Positions 42,938 to 52,128 of a stretch of DNA of 64,000 bases are shown in pieces. The first letter of the stretch is position 1, and each line of letters begins with the position of its first letter. The DNA lies in assembly GCA_946410305.1 (NCBI GenBank), contig CAMJZV010000002.1:158004-222003 (forward strand). The letters are read 5' to 3'. Made by a program: the position numbers and the translations under genes. The notes under the pieces were generated by a model. That model was not told where the DNA came from. It did not search any database and saw nothing but the letters and a program-made list of their open reading frames with translations. Origin of the DNA: an uncultured Prevotellaceae bacterium. Lineage in GTDB: Bacteria; Bacteroidota; Bacteroidia; Bacteroidales; Bacteroidaceae.

Positions 42938-44368
42938 ATGAAAGCAATTAAATATCTATTCATTGCTGCGCTGACCGCAGGTTACAGCGCAAGCGCTACG
43001 GCCCAGGACGGCACAGAAGCCGACGTACAGGCCGTCAAGGACATCATTAGTAAGAAACCCGCCGATCTGGACAAGCAGATGAAGCCCTTCTACAAGGCTA
43101 ACAAGAAGAACGCTGTGAATCTGGTAGCTTTCGGTCGTGCATTCTATGAGGCTAAGGACACTGCTAACGCAAAAACCTATGCCCACCATGCACTGACAGC
43201 CTCTAAGAACAAGTGTGCTCCTGCCTACATCCTGTTGGGCGACATCGAGGCTTATGGTGACAATGGTGGTGGTGCTGCCGCACAGTACGAGCAGGCCATC
43301 TATGCTGCTCCTACAGAGCCAGAGGCTTACTACAAGTATGCTAACGTATACCGTAAGATCAGTCCCCGTGGTGCTGTCAGCAAGCTCGAGGAGCTGCGCT
43401 CACAGCGTCCCGACGTAGCTGTCGACGCCCTGATTGGCCGCATCTACTACATGTCTAACGACTTCGACGCTGCTCTTCGCGCTTACAACAAGGCTGACAA
43501 AGCACAGATGGAAGACCGTGACCTCAGCGACTACGCCATGACAGCCTTCTTCAAGCAGAAGTACGACATTGCTCTCGACGTTGCCAAGTTCGGTCTGAGC
43601 AAGAATCCACGTCACGCAGCCTTCAACCGTCTGGCCTTCTTCAACAGCACCGAGCTGAAGAAGTGGGACGACGCCTTGATGTATGCTGATGCCCTGTTCA
43701 ACAAGTCTGACTCTGCCAAGTTCTCTTACTACGACTACACCTACTATGGCAACGCCCTCAGCGGTGCTGGTCAGCACGACAAGGCCGTAGAGATGTATCA
43801 GAAGGCTCTGCAGCAGGAGGATATGGACAACAAGGCCAAGCGTGCCGGCGTCATCAAGCAGCTCTCTGACGCCTACAAGGCTCAGGAGGACTACCCCAAT
43901 GCCATTAAGAACTATGAAGAGTACCTCAACACTGTTGAGAAGGCTTCTGCCAACGACATCGCTGCTCTCGCTCAGCTCCACGTACAGCATGCCAACAAGC
44001 AGACTACTCCTGAGGAGCAGGCAGCCTGCTTCGTCTTGGCTGACAAGACCTATCAGGACCTGGAGAACAAGTATGAGGATGCCGCTGAGTATGCCACCTT
44101 CATGCGTGCCCGTGTCAATGGCTATATGGATCCCGACCAGAAGAAGGGTCTTGCTAAGCCTTACTACGAGAAGCTTGACCAGCTCATTGGTAGCAAGGAG
44201 AACAAGGACGCTACTGACAAGGCTCGTCTGGTAGAGAGCTACCGCTATCTCATCTCATACTACTTCGTCATCCAGGACAACAAGGAAACTGCTAAGCAGT
44301 ACGCTCAGAAACTGCTGGAGATCGATCCTGAGAACCAGATTGCCAAGCAGGTAATGGAAACGAAGTAA
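42938..44368 (+). CDS. Periplasmic TPR-repeat protein
   Basis: 476 residues. Signal peptide MKAIKYLFIAALTAGYSASATA-Q. The mature protein is a chain of tetratricopeptide-like helical pairs from about 55 to 470, clear examples being FGRAFYEAKDTANAKTYAHHAL, YGNALSGAGQHDKAVEMYQKAL and LSDAYKAQEDYPNAIKNYEEYL. TPR scaffolds bind partner proteins; closing the exb-tonB cluster, it may organise TonB-linked complexes in the periplasm. Codon use is strongly biased, suggesting high expression. A terminator hairpin follows 17 nt later. Confidence 0.9.
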   Translation: MKAIKYLFIAALTAGYSASATAQDGTEADVQAVKDIISKKPADLDKQMKPFYKANKKNAVNLVAFGRAFYEAKDTANAKTYAHHALTASKNKCAPAYILLGDIEAYGDNGGGAAAQYEQAIYAAPTEPEAYYKYANVYRKISPRGAVSKLEELRSQRPDVAVDALIGRIYYMSNDFDAALRAYNKADKAQMEDRDLSDYAMTAFFKQKYDIALDVAKFGLSKNPRHAAFNRLAFFNSTELKKWDDALMYADALFNKSDSAKFSYYDYTYYGNALSGAGQHDKAVEMYQKALQQEDMDNKAKRAGVIKQLSDAYKAQEDYPNAIKNYEEYLNTVEKASANDIAALAQLHVQHANKQTTPEEQAACFVLADKTYQDLENKYEDAAEYATFMRARVNGYMDPDQKKGLAKPYYEKLDQLIGSKENKDATDKARLVESYRYLISYYFVIQDNKETAKQYAQKLLEIDPENQIAKQVMETK

Positions 44369-44385
44369 GCAAAACACAACATTAC

Positions 44386-44423
44386 AATAATATGGGCAGC
44401 TCTTTGAGTCTGCCCATATTATT
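44386..44423 (+). terminator. Terminator of the exb-tonB operon
   Basis: 14-bp perfect stem (44386-44399 with 44410-44423), arms rich in A/T at the base and GGGCAG at the top, 10-nt loop. The following 200 nt up to the lyase gene show nothing except a -7 box. Confidence 0.85.
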
Positions 44424-44585
44424 ATAATCACCGGGACAGGCTTGTTCTCATGATTCTATGGACACACTCATGTGCAAGTCACTGACATACTGCACAATAA
44501 GCGTGACACTTACCATATCACCATCAATGAGCAAGGAGACACTGATTTTTTTTGCTTTTTCTTTTATTGAATCATCATTTTTTTG

Positions 44586-44593
44586 TAATTTTG
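44586..44593 (+). promoter_or_regulatory. Possible -7 box of the lipoprotein pectate lyase
   Basis: TAatTTTGC, 33 nt before the ATG at 44627; upstream is T-rich without a well-placed TTTG. Confidence 0.45.
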
Positions 44594-44626
44594 CCCAATA
44601 ATATCATAACATTCAATCTAAAGCAT

Positions 44627-45715
44627 ATGAATAACAACCCTTACTATCTAATGAACAAGTTAGCTTATGCAGGTATCCTGCTAACCATGGTTTTCTCGTT
44701 GTCTTCTTGTTCAAACGACGACAACACGTCGGGCAACACTCCTCCCCCCTCTTACGATAGTCTTAAACCAATAGGTTTTGGCGCAAACACCACGGGTGGC
44801 AACAATCAAAACAAGGTTGTGGTAAGCACCGCTGAACAACTGAAAGACGCCGTGAGTGGCACCAATCCGGCAACCATATATGTGAAGGGGCAGATAACCC
44901 TCAACAAGATGCTTTCTGTTGGGTCCAACAAGTCCATTATCGGTTTAGCAGGAGCAAGCATCAGTAATGCTAATCGCAACGAGGATGCCGGTATATTCTT
45001 ATTAAAAGGCAGCGAGAACGTCATCATCCGCAATTTGACGCTGCTCGGCCCTGGTGCCTACGATATCGATGCCAACTATAGCGATAATATCAGTCTGGTT
45101 GGTGCAAAGAACATATGGGTGGACCACTGTGACATACAAGATGGCATCGACGGCAATTTCGACATCGTGGAAGGCTCTGACAATATTTGTGTCAGTTGGA
45201 CTCATTTCAGCTACCTTATAGAACCTAAAGAAGGTGGTAGTGGCGGAAGCAGCGACCACCGCAACTGCAACTTGATAGGTAACAGCGACAAGACAGCCGA
45301 CATAGATGAAGGACACCTCAACTGCACGTTTATCTGCTGTTGGTGGGGAGAAGGGTGTTCTGAGCGTTGTCCGCGTGTTCGCTTTGGAAAAGTACATGTA
45401 GTGAACTGTCTTTACGACGGCAACAACTATAATTACTGTATAGGTTATGGAGTGTATTCCAATATCTTCGTAGAAAAATGCGCTTTCGTGACAGATCAGG
45501 CTAAGGAAAATGCGATAAAAGACTGGAGTAAAGAAAAAAATTTCAACCTCAAGATCGTGGGATGTTTGGGAGTTGACGACGTAGAGTTGGCAAGAGGTGA
45601 ACGTGGCCAGTTTGTTCCCACCTATGAATATAACACTTTCGATGCCAATTTGGTTCCTTCAGTTCTGAGAAACAAAGAGAATGGTGCAGGTGCCACTCTC
45701 AAGATTGAACCGTAG
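44627..45715 (+). CDS. Pectate lyase family 1 lipoprotein
   Basis: 362 residues from ATG at 44627 (ATG at 44651 is also possible and gives a standard lipoprotein signal MNKLAYAG...SLSSC, Cys28 in the longer form). Parallel beta-helix pectate lyase: the Ca2+-site segment NIWVDHCDIQDGIDGNFDIVEG, the SDHRNCNLIGNSD loop and the region CPRVRFGKVHVVNCLYDGNNY with the likely catalytic Arg. It is shorter than the lyases at 18-24 kb and has no C-terminal sorting tail; it should be anchored in the outer membrane by lipid. Separated from the pectin operon by 19 kb and only 8 nt ahead of a flippase gene. Confidence 0.88.
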   Translation: MNNNPYYLMNKLAYAGILLTMVFSLSSCSNDDNTSGNTPPPSYDSLKPIGFGANTTGGNNQNKVVVSTAEQLKDAVSGTNPATIYVKGQITLNKMLSVGSNKSIIGLAGASISNANRNEDAGIFLLKGSENVIIRNLTLLGPGAYDIDANYSDNISLVGAKNIWVDHCDIQDGIDGNFDIVEGSDNICVSWTHFSYLIEPKEGGSGGSSDHRNCNLIGNSDKTADIDEGHLNCTFICCWWGEGCSERCPRVRFGKVHVVNCLYDGNNYNYCIGYGVYSNIFVEKCAFVTDQAKENAIKDWSKEKNFNLKIVGCLGVDDVELARGERGQFVPTYEYNTFDANLVPSVLRNKENGAGATLKIEP

Positions 45716-45723
45716 AACGACTA

Positions 45724-47196
45724 ATGGCAGACCAGGTTGGAAAGCAAATGAGTACGGAGACACTGAAGGAGAAGACGACACGCGGCCTGTTCTGGGGCGG
45801 CATGAATAATGTGGTACAGCAGGGACTAGGTCTGTTGTTCGGCATCATTCTAGGACGTCTGCTGTCACCCCACGACTATGGCATGACAGCAGTGATACTC
45901 GTCTTCCAGCTGATAGCCACCGCTCTGCAGGAAAGCGGTTTCAAGAGTGCCATCGGTAACTTGAAAGAGCCTCAGCACAACGACTATAACAGCGTCTTCT
46001 GGTTTAACATCATCGTAGGTGTCACGTGCTATGTCATCCTGTTCTTCGTAGCCCCGCTGATAGCTGCCTACTACCACACGCCAGAGCTGGTACTGCTCTG
46101 CAGGGTGGCCTTCCTCACCATCATCTTCGCCGCACTGGGCACGGCACAGTCGGCCTATCTGTTCCGCAACATGATGGTCAAGGAACAGGCGAAGTGTAAC
46201 ATGACGGCAACACTGCTGTCGAGCATTATTGGCGTGACGCTGGCGTTCCTGAAATGTGGCTACTGGGCACTGGCCATCCAGTCGATGACATATATCGGAC
46301 TGAACAGCCTCTTGCTGTGGTATTTCTCTCCCTGGCGCCCCACGCTGCACCTTGACTTCGGTCCCGTCAGGCAGATGTTCAAGTTCAGCAGCAAACTGTT
46401 GGCAACGACCATTCTGGAACGCATCAATACCAACGTGATGAACATTTTGCTAGGGCGCCACTTCACCACCCATGAGGTGGGTAACTACAATCAGGCCTAC
46501 CAGTGGAACAGCAAGGTGTTCTACCTGCTGCAGGGTACACTGGCACAGGTGGCACAACCCGTCTTCACCAATGTTGCTGACGAGCGCGAACGTCAGCTTC
46601 GCATCCTTCGTAAGTTGATGCGCTTCACCGCCTTCCTCGCCTTCCCTATGTTGTTTGGCTTTAGCCTTGTGGCACAGGAATTCATTGTACTGACTATTGG
46701 CGAGAAATGGTTAGAGTCAGCCCATCTACTCCAGCTGCTGTGCATCAGTGGTGCTTTCATCCCCATCAGCAGCGTACTGACAAACATGCTCATCAGCAAA
46801 GGGAAGAGCGACACCTATTTCTGGGTAACGCTGGCACTGTGTATCACGCTCATCGTCACCATGCTAACACTCTACCCCTACGGCATCCGCACGATGGTCG
46901 AGGCCTATGTTGTCATCTACATACTTTGGACACTGGTATGGCACTTCTTCGTCAGTCGTCTGACGGGTTATACGCTGTGGGCTCTACTGCTCGACATCGT
47001 ACCCTTCGCCATGATAGCCTTTGGGGTGATGGTAGCAACGTGGTGGGCTACGCAAAGCATCAACATACTGGCTTTACTCTTAGCAGCACGTATTGTGATG
47101 GCTGCCGTACTCTACTATGTTGTTATGCGTGTGCTTCGAGTAAAAATACTCGAAGAATGCATGACGTTCATGAAAGACCGAATTAAAAGGAAATAA
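45724..47196 (+). CDS. Wzx-type oligosaccharide flippase
   Basis: 490 residues, about fourteen membrane helices, MOP superfamily (RfbX/TuaB-like). N-terminal TRGLFWGGMNNVVQQGLGLLFGIILGRLLSPHDYGMTAVILVFQ is the family pattern; NYNQAYQWNSKVFYLLQGTLAQVAQPVFTNVADE is the second conserved half. It moves lipid-linked glycan units across the inner membrane. Start ATG at 45724, with MSTETLKEK at 45748 an alternative. It begins a run of surface-glycan genes (acyltransferase 6 nt on, then a glycosyltransferase). Confidence 0.92.
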   Translation: MADQVGKQMSTETLKEKTTRGLFWGGMNNVVQQGLGLLFGIILGRLLSPHDYGMTAVILVFQLIATALQESGFKSAIGNLKEPQHNDYNSVFWFNIIVGVTCYVILFFVAPLIAAYYHTPELVLLCRVAFLTIIFAALGTAQSAYLFRNMMVKEQAKCNMTATLLSSIIGVTLAFLKCGYWALAIQSMTYIGLNSLLLWYFSPWRPTLHLDFGPVRQMFKFSSKLLATTILERINTNVMNILLGRHFTTHEVGNYNQAYQWNSKVFYLLQGTLAQVAQPVFTNVADERERQLRILRKLMRFTAFLAFPMLFGFSLVAQEFIVLTIGEKWLESAHLLQLLCISGAFIPISSVLTNMLISKGKSDTYFWVTLALCITLIVTMLTLYPYGIRTMVEAYVVIYILWTLVWHFFVSRLTGYTLWALLLDIVPFAMIAFGVMVATWWATQSINILALLLAARIVMAAVLYYVVMRVLRVKILEECMTFMKDRIKRK

Positions 47197-47202
47197 CTAT
47201 AC

Positions 47203-48318
47203 ATGAACAACACAGAGTCTCAGCTTATCAGCCGTCTGCGTTTTCCCATGACCTTGGCTGTCGTTGCACAGCACTGCATGGGAACAGCCCTGATAGAGTG
47301 GGAGACACTGGGTACAAAGGACATTCCTGGACTAGTGAAGACACTAGTCTCTGGCTGTGCTGTCCAGGTTGCTGTGCCTGTATTCTTCTTTATCTCCGGC
47401 TTCCTATTCTTCCAAGGTGTGACCAAGATGAATAGGGACATTTATCACTCAAAGATGATCCGCAGATTTCACTCGCTACTCATTCCCTATATTCTCTGGA
47501 GCTTGGTAGCCATACCCCTGTTATCACTGACAAAATACGGTGAGACACTGACGGGCACCACCTCCATATCAGAGCTGTACGACTTCTGGCATCAACTGAA
47601 TTTAAAGAGCGTATTCTGGAGCTATCAGGAATCAACCAATCAATTCCCTAACCTATTGGGCTGGTCATCCATCTATGCTTCTCCTGTGTTGGGACCGTTC
47701 TGGTTTGTACGCGACCTAATCATAGCATCCTTGCTGTCTCCGGTCATCTGGTGGTTTGTTACGAAGACCAAGCAATGGGGATTAGTAGTGATCTTCCTAA
47801 TCTATCTGCTGAGGATATGGCCCGAGACAGCCGTCAATCCTCAAATACTGTTCTTTGCCTTTGGTGCTTACTGGAGTCTGAATGAATGGTCACTTACCTT
47901 CCAGAATGCCATATGGCGAAGACTATCATATGTTGCTGCGCTACTCCTACTAATAGTGCTAGTCAGATTAGAGGGCAACGCCACCTATTGGGGCTTCCAA
48001 CTCATGCCGTTTTTCACCATCATAGGAACGGTGGCTGTCTTTAACCTGTGGAAGGGTACCGAAGAGCGTATCGGCAGTCTTACACTATGGCTCTCCAAGA
48101 GTTCTTTCTTCGTCTTTGCCATTCACATGATTTTTACTCTTCCCTTGGGTTTCTTCGTGACAAAGACACTGTTCAGAAATGCTTCTGGATGGTTATTGCC
48201 CACCCTACAATATCTGCTCACACCTTGTGTCATCTATGCCATCAGTCTCTTCATTTACTGGTTGATGGAACGGCTGACGCCACAACTACTCTCCGTACTT
48301 ACAGGAAGCAGAAAGTAG
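47203..48318 (+). CDS. Acyltransferase family 3 membrane protein
   Basis: 371 residues with about ten membrane helices, acyltransferase-3 type, which puts acetyl or similar groups on surface sugars. The N-terminal active-site helix RLRFPMTLAVVAQHCMGTAL holds the expected His; VPVFFFISGFLFFQG is the second family motif and HSLLIPYILWSL the third. It lies 6 nt after the flippase gene and 53 nt before the glycosyltransferase, within the surface-glycan operon. Substrate unknown. Confidence 0.9.
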   Translation: MNNTESQLISRLRFPMTLAVVAQHCMGTALIEWETLGTKDIPGLVKTLVSGCAVQVAVPVFFFISGFLFFQGVTKMNRDIYHSKMIRRFHSLLIPYILWSLVAIPLLSLTKYGETLTGTTSISELYDFWHQLNLKSVFWSYQESTNQFPNLLGWSSIYASPVLGPFWFVRDLIIASLLSPVIWWFVTKTKQWGLVVIFLIYLLRIWPETAVNPQILFFAFGAYWSLNEWSLTFQNAIWRRLSYVAALLLLIVLVRLEGNATYWGFQLMPFFTIIGTVAVFNLWKGTEERIGSLTLWLSKSSFFVFAIHMIFTLPLGFFVTKTLFRNASGWLLPTLQYLLTPCVIYAISLFIYWLMERLTPQLLSVLTGSRK

Positions 48319-48371
48319 TGTGATAAATGAACAAAAACGAATATTCCAAAAATATCAAAATAAGGATAAGA

Positions 48372-49214
48372 ATGAGAAAAGGCCAATTGCTATTTGTTCC
48401 CTCAGGTGGTTTAGCCAACAGGATGAGAGCCATCGCGTCAGCCTATACACTGACACAGCAGACGGACAGTGACCTACAGGTAGTGTGGTTCCAAGACTGG
48501 GCATTGCATGCCCCCTTCCGCAGCATCTTCGAAGAGACCCCACTGCTAGCTGTCCGTGAGGCCACTGTTCTCGACCATATCATCTACGACCGTGCCCGCA
48601 AGAAGAACTTCTTCCTGCCTGCCCTGCCCCAGCGCATCCTCTTCCAGCGACATATCAAGGAGCAAGATGTAACACCCCTCAAGAAGCAGTCGTTCGACTT
48701 CGAGGCATGGGCACGTGGCAAACGCTGCTATATGAGTTGCTATCAAGTGTTTGGAACCTTTCCTGACGAACTATATTCCCTGCTATTCCATCCTGTTCGT
48801 GAGGTAATGCGAGTTGTTGACAGCTATCGCTGCCGGTTCAACAGCCACACCATTGGCCTACATATCCGTCGAACGGACAATGCGGAATCGATTGCAAAGA
48901 GTCCTACAGAACTCTTTATTAAAAAGGTACGCGAAGAGATTGAACTGCATAACGATACCAAGGTCTTTCTGGCTACTGACTCTACAGATGTCAAGAAGGA
49001 GTTTATCGCTGCCTTTGGCTCGCGTATTATCACACCCCAGGAGGATGCTTGCCGCGACAGTATCAGCGGCATACGCGGTGGTATTATCGACCTATGGACA
49101 CTAGCCTCCACACAGAAAATTTACGGGTCAGCAGGATCTTCCTTCTCACCTATGGCCGCCAGCATTGGCGGCGTGCCACTGGAGATTATGAACGCCCAAA
49201 CAGCCACTTTCTGA
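48372..49214 (+). CDS. Fucosyltransferase-like glycosyltransferase
   Basis: 280 residues from ATG at 48372, preceded by AAGGA at good spacing; ATG at 48327 would add 15 residues unlike the family. The GT-B fucosyltransferase superfamily marks are VPSGGLANRMRAI (about 9-21) and IGLHIRRTD (about 161-169), the latter the GDP-sugar binding loop of GT11/GT23/NodZ enzymes; FLATDSTDVKKEF (about 199-211) and GGIIDLWTLA are also typical. It probably transfers fucose or a related sugar onto surface glycan. Its last 29 nt overlap the convergent acyltransferase gene. Confidence 0.8.
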   Translation: MRKGQLLFVPSGGLANRMRAIASAYTLTQQTDSDLQVVWFQDWALHAPFRSIFEETPLLAVREATVLDHIIYDRARKKNFFLPALPQRILFQRHIKEQDVTPLKKQSFDFEAWARGKRCYMSCYQVFGTFPDELYSLLFHPVREVMRVVDSYRCRFNSHTIGLHIRRTDNAESIAKSPTELFIKKVREEIELHNDTKVFLATDSTDVKKEFIAAFGSRIITPQEDACRDSISGIRGGIIDLWTLASTQKIYGSAGSSFSPMAASIGGVPLEIMNAQTATF

Positions 49215-50271
49215 AGAATGGACTGACACGCAGGATATTGCTCGTGATGATACAGAAAGCTATGATGACCAATCCTATCAGCACACTCAGTGTGATGTCC
49301 ATAATGAAGTTGTGACGGTTGGTATCAAAGAAGTTTCCTATTGTCGGAAGATTGGGCAGGAAGAGAAAATGTATCAGATAGATATCCAATGTACGCCGTC
49401 CGATGTACTGTAGTGACAATCCAATGATGCTGAACTTGGTGAAGTACTCCTTATAGTATCGGAAATACATAAACACTATCAGCAACAGTCCGAACTTCGC
49501 CACCGTCTGTGGCAGATTGGCCCATGCCATTCGCATGGTATGCCACTTCAGAGCGTCGAGCGTAGCTAGAATAATAATCACTATCAGAATGGGGTAGAAC
49601 CATTTCAAATCCATCAGTCGCTGTGCCTGATCCCAGTAACGACGCACAATGTTGCCCAAAAGGAAGAACGGAAAGTACTGCATCACCTGATACAGGCTGG
49701 ACGTATGAAGCCATGACACATACACCGCCGGCTTATGGCCAAAGGCCCACCAGAAATACTTCGGCAGGTAGCAGGTCTCATATACGAGCAGCGAGACTAT
49801 GAACAGTAGCGTAATAGGTATCCACGACTTCCACCTCAGCTTGCTCTCAACATACGAGAACAGATAGTAGATGATGAACATGTATAGCAGTGCCAGCGTA
49901 AACCAGTAGCCGCCCTTTGTCGTGGAGTGCATCATCGTGTCCATGGCCGCCCAAAAAGTGGGTTCCGTGCGGATGAGGCAGGCCGCCAGCAGCATGAATA
50001 CGAAGGTGGGTATCAACTGCACACGCAGCTTCTTGAGCACCAACTGCCACAGATTGGGAATGTCCCATATCTGTGCGGCCTTATATGCCAGAAATCCGCT
50101 AACAAAGAAAAAAAGCGGCATACGGAACAGCACCAGAAACGGCATTGACGACGATACCTTTGCCGGCATCATAAACCCCTGCTGACAGACGTGGTATGCC
50201 ACGACCATAATCATAGTGAAGCCGCGCAGTGCATCGAGCCACTCCAAACGCTGTTTCTTCTGTGGTTCCAT
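49186..50271 (-). CDS. Acyltransferase family 3 membrane protein, second copy
   Basis: 361 residues, about ten membrane helices. N-terminal RLEWLDALRGFTMIMVVAYHV (about 8-28) with the conserved Arg-Gly and His, MPLFFFVSGFLAYK (about 51-64), and LDIYLIHFLFLP near the end. It is the acyltransferase-3 class that decorates cell-surface sugars. Not close to the copy at 47203. Its gene is 2 nt after the glycosyltransferase at 50274, so they form a minus-strand pair that meets the plus-strand glycan operon head-on with a 29-nt overlap. Confidence 0.92.
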   Translation of the reverse strand: MEPQKKQRLEWLDALRGFTMIMVVAYHVCQQGFMMPAKVSSSMPFLVLFRMPLFFFVSGFLAYKAAQIWDIPNLWQLVLKKLRVQLIPTFVFMLLAACLIRTEPTFWAAMDTMMHSTTKGGYWFTLALLYMFIIYYLFSYVESKLRWKSWIPITLLFIVSLLVYETCYLPKYFWWAFGHKPAVYVSWLHTSSLYQVMQYFPFFLLGNIVRRYWDQAQRLMDLKWFYPILIVIIILATLDALKWHTMRMAWANLPQTVAKFGLLLIVFMYFRYYKEYFTKFSIIGLSLQYIGRRTLDIYLIHFLFLPNLPTIGNFFDTNRHNFIMDITLSVLIGLVIIAFCIITSNILRVSPFFRKWLFGRS

Positions 50272-50273
50272 CT

Positions 50274-51299
50274 TTACTTATAATGTTTATTGCCTGATAG
50301 TTTCACGAGGCGGTTCTTGACAGCATTCCAAATGAATGACCAGTTGCCATAACATATATTCAACCAGAGCTCCTCCAGCGAGTATTGTATCTTACGCCAG
50401 GGATGCCCATAGGCATTGACTAGATAGAAGCGGTGCAGGTAGTCCACATTCTCAATCACGTAGCGCGGGTGTTTCAGCGGGAACTGCAACTCGTGGCGCT
50501 TCATGGTAAATATCCTGCGCAGCCGGCGCGGCATGGTTTCCAGCGAACCGGCATAGTGCGTCGACGAACTTCCTGCCGTGATGCCAAGGTTGTTGATAAG
50601 ATTCTTCGCAGGCATGATGGCCAGTCCGTTGTTGAACATCATAGACGCCCAGAAAATGCTCTCATAGTACTCTTTCTTCAACGCCCGATGGTCATAGCAC
50701 ATCTGCAGCATGGTCTTGCGATAACGGCGTTCCTTGACGACTTGTCGCAGCTGGTGCATGTTGTACTCATCATCGAGGAACGAATACATACCATCCCATC
50801 GGTTAATGACTCGACGCCATGAGGCCCATCCCCAAATAGAAAATACGGTAGTGAAGAAATAGTCGTCTGGAACATCGGGAGTAACCTCGTCAGTATTGAA
50901 TCCTGCCACCATCACGATACGCTCATCATGCTCATAGCGGTCGAGCATCTCCTTACAGAAGGGGAAAAACGACTGCGACGGAACATCGTCATCCTCCAAA
51001 ACAATACACTTGTCAACGATGGAGAACGCCCACTTCTGAGAGATATACTCAGAAGGGTCACAGCCTACGTTCTTCTCCTGGTACATGCGGTATACGTCGC
51101 ACTCCCAGTCAATATCCTCAGCTATCTCACGACATGCTTTAATACCAGCCATGTCACGCTCACCTCGCGGGCCATCCTGATAGAGGAACAACTTCGAGGG
51201 ACGTGCTTTCTTCACCTCTGCAAACACCTGTCCGAAGGTCTCCGGACGGTTAAAGAACAGCAGTAGCACTGCCACGTCAATCTTTGCTGGATGTTTCAT
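50274..51299 (-). CDS. Glycosyltransferase family 2-like, HlpA type
   Basis: 341 residues from ATG at 51299; the 37 upstream codons contain the promoter and are excluded. VAVLLLFFNRPETF (9-22) and the metal-binding CIVLEDDDVPSQSFF (98-112, acidic cluster 102-105) identify a GT-A enzyme; SIWGWASWRRV is the usual W-rich acceptor motif of this subgroup. It adds a sugar to a surface glycan. The acyltransferase gene follows after 2 nt. Confidence 0.87.
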   Translation of the reverse strand: MKHPAKIDVAVLLLFFNRPETFGQVFAEVKKARPSKLFLYQDGPRGERDMAGIKACREIAEDIDWECDVYRMYQEKNVGCDPSEYISQKWAFSIVDKCIVLEDDDVPSQSFFPFCKEMLDRYEHDERIVMVAGFNTDEVTPDVPDDYFFTTVFSIWGWASWRRVINRWDGMYSFLDDEYNMHQLRQVVKERRYRKTMLQMCYDHRALKKEYYESIFWASMMFNNGLAIMPAKNLINNLGITAGSSSTHYAGSLETMPRRLRRIFTMKRHELQFPLKHPRYVIENVDYLHRFYLVNAYGHPWRKIQYSLEELWLNICYGNWSFIWNAVKNRLVKLSGNKHYK

Positions 51300-51318
51300 G
51301 TATGCATACTTTGGGGTA

Positions 51319-51326
51319 CAAAGATA
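51319..51326 (-). promoter_or_regulatory. -7 box of the glycosyltransferase-acyltransferase pair
   Basis: TAtcTTTG on the minus strand, 19 nt before the ATG at 51299; no good TTTG at -33. Confidence 0.5.
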
Positions 51327-51356
51327 CAAAATATTTATCAAATAACATCGTTTTCC

Positions 51357-51388
51357 TTTGTCTTTTCGCTTGATTTTACGTATCTTTG
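51357..51388 (+). promoter_or_regulatory. Promoter of the cytidylyltransferase gene
   Basis: TTTG (51357-51360), 20 nt, TAtcTTTG (51381-51388): consensus match, 23 nt before the ATG. Divergent from the promoter at 51319. Confidence 0.85.
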
Positions 51389-51411
51389 CACCCAAAATAA
51401 TGCTTTGCAAT

Positions 51412-52128
51412 ATGAACTACGCACTGATTATAGCAGGAGGTTCTGGCAACCGCATGGGTCAGGATATTCCCAAACAGTTTATGCACGTCAACAACTGTCC
51501 GATTATCATTCACACCATGAAGGCTTTCCAGCAGCATCCCGACATTCACGGCATTGCCGTGGTGTGCCTGCAGGGTTGGGAGACGGTCGTGCAGTCCTAT
51601 GCCAATCAGTTTATGATTGACAAGCTGCGCTGGATATTCCCTGGCGGCAGCAACGGGCAGGAGTCTATCCGCAACGGCATCTACGGACTCCGTGACGCCG
51701 GTTGCAAGGATGACGACCTGGTGTTGGTTCACGATGCGGTCCGCCCTTTGTTGTCGCAGGACATTATCTCGTCGAACATTGCCATCTGTCAGCAATATGG
51801 TTATGCTATTACGGGTATCAAGTGTCGCGAGGCTATCTTGGAGAGTGACGACGGCTTCTCTTCGACGACGAGTATTCCCCGCGACAAACTGGTGCGCACC
51901 CAGACCCCGCAGACCTTCCGTCTGAAGAATATCATTGCCGCCCACGAGGAGGCGAAGGCGAAGGGTATCAGCAATAGCGTGGCTTCGTGTACGCTGATGG
52001 CTGAGCTGGGAGATCGTGAGATGCACATCGTGCCGGGTTCAGAGAAGAATATCAAGGTGACGACCGTCGAAGACTTGGAGATTCTCAAGGCTTTGATGAA
52101 CATCCAGGCAGAGTCATGGCTGAAGTAA
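51412..52128 (+). CDS. IspD/TarI-family cytidylyltransferase, probably ribitol-type
   Basis: 238 residues from ATG at 51412 (upstream TTG lies in the promoter). CTP-binding IIAGGSGNRMG (about 6-16) and PKQF; VHDAVRP (about 105-111); RTQTPQTF and NIKVTTVEDL. The sequence around the substrate (MNYALIIAGG, PIIIHTMKAFQ, VHDAVRPLL, QTPQ) is nearer TarI/Bcs1-type D-ribitol-5-phosphate cytidylyltransferases than the MEP-pathway IspD, by eye. The gene overlaps an extended SDR gene by 13 nt, and a LicD transferase lies beyond it, which fits synthesis and transfer of a CDP-activated polyol phosphate. If no other ispD exists, it may also serve isoprenoid synthesis. Confidence 0.85.
   Translation: MNYALIIAGGSGNRMGQDIPKQFMHVNNCPIIIHTMKAFQQHPDIHGIAVVCLQGWETVVQSYANQFMIDKLRWIFPGGSNGQESIRNGIYGLRDAGCKDDDLVLVHDAVRPLLSQDIISSNIAICQQYGYAITGIKCREAILESDDGFSSTTSIPRDKLVRTQTPQTFRLKNIIAAHEEAKAKGISNSVASCTLMAELGDREMHIVPGSEKNIKVTTVEDLEILKALMNIQAESWLK

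Noticed and set aside
44552..44626. Upstream extension of the lyase gene from TTG
   Set aside because: The -7 box lies inside it, and a signal peptide begins later.
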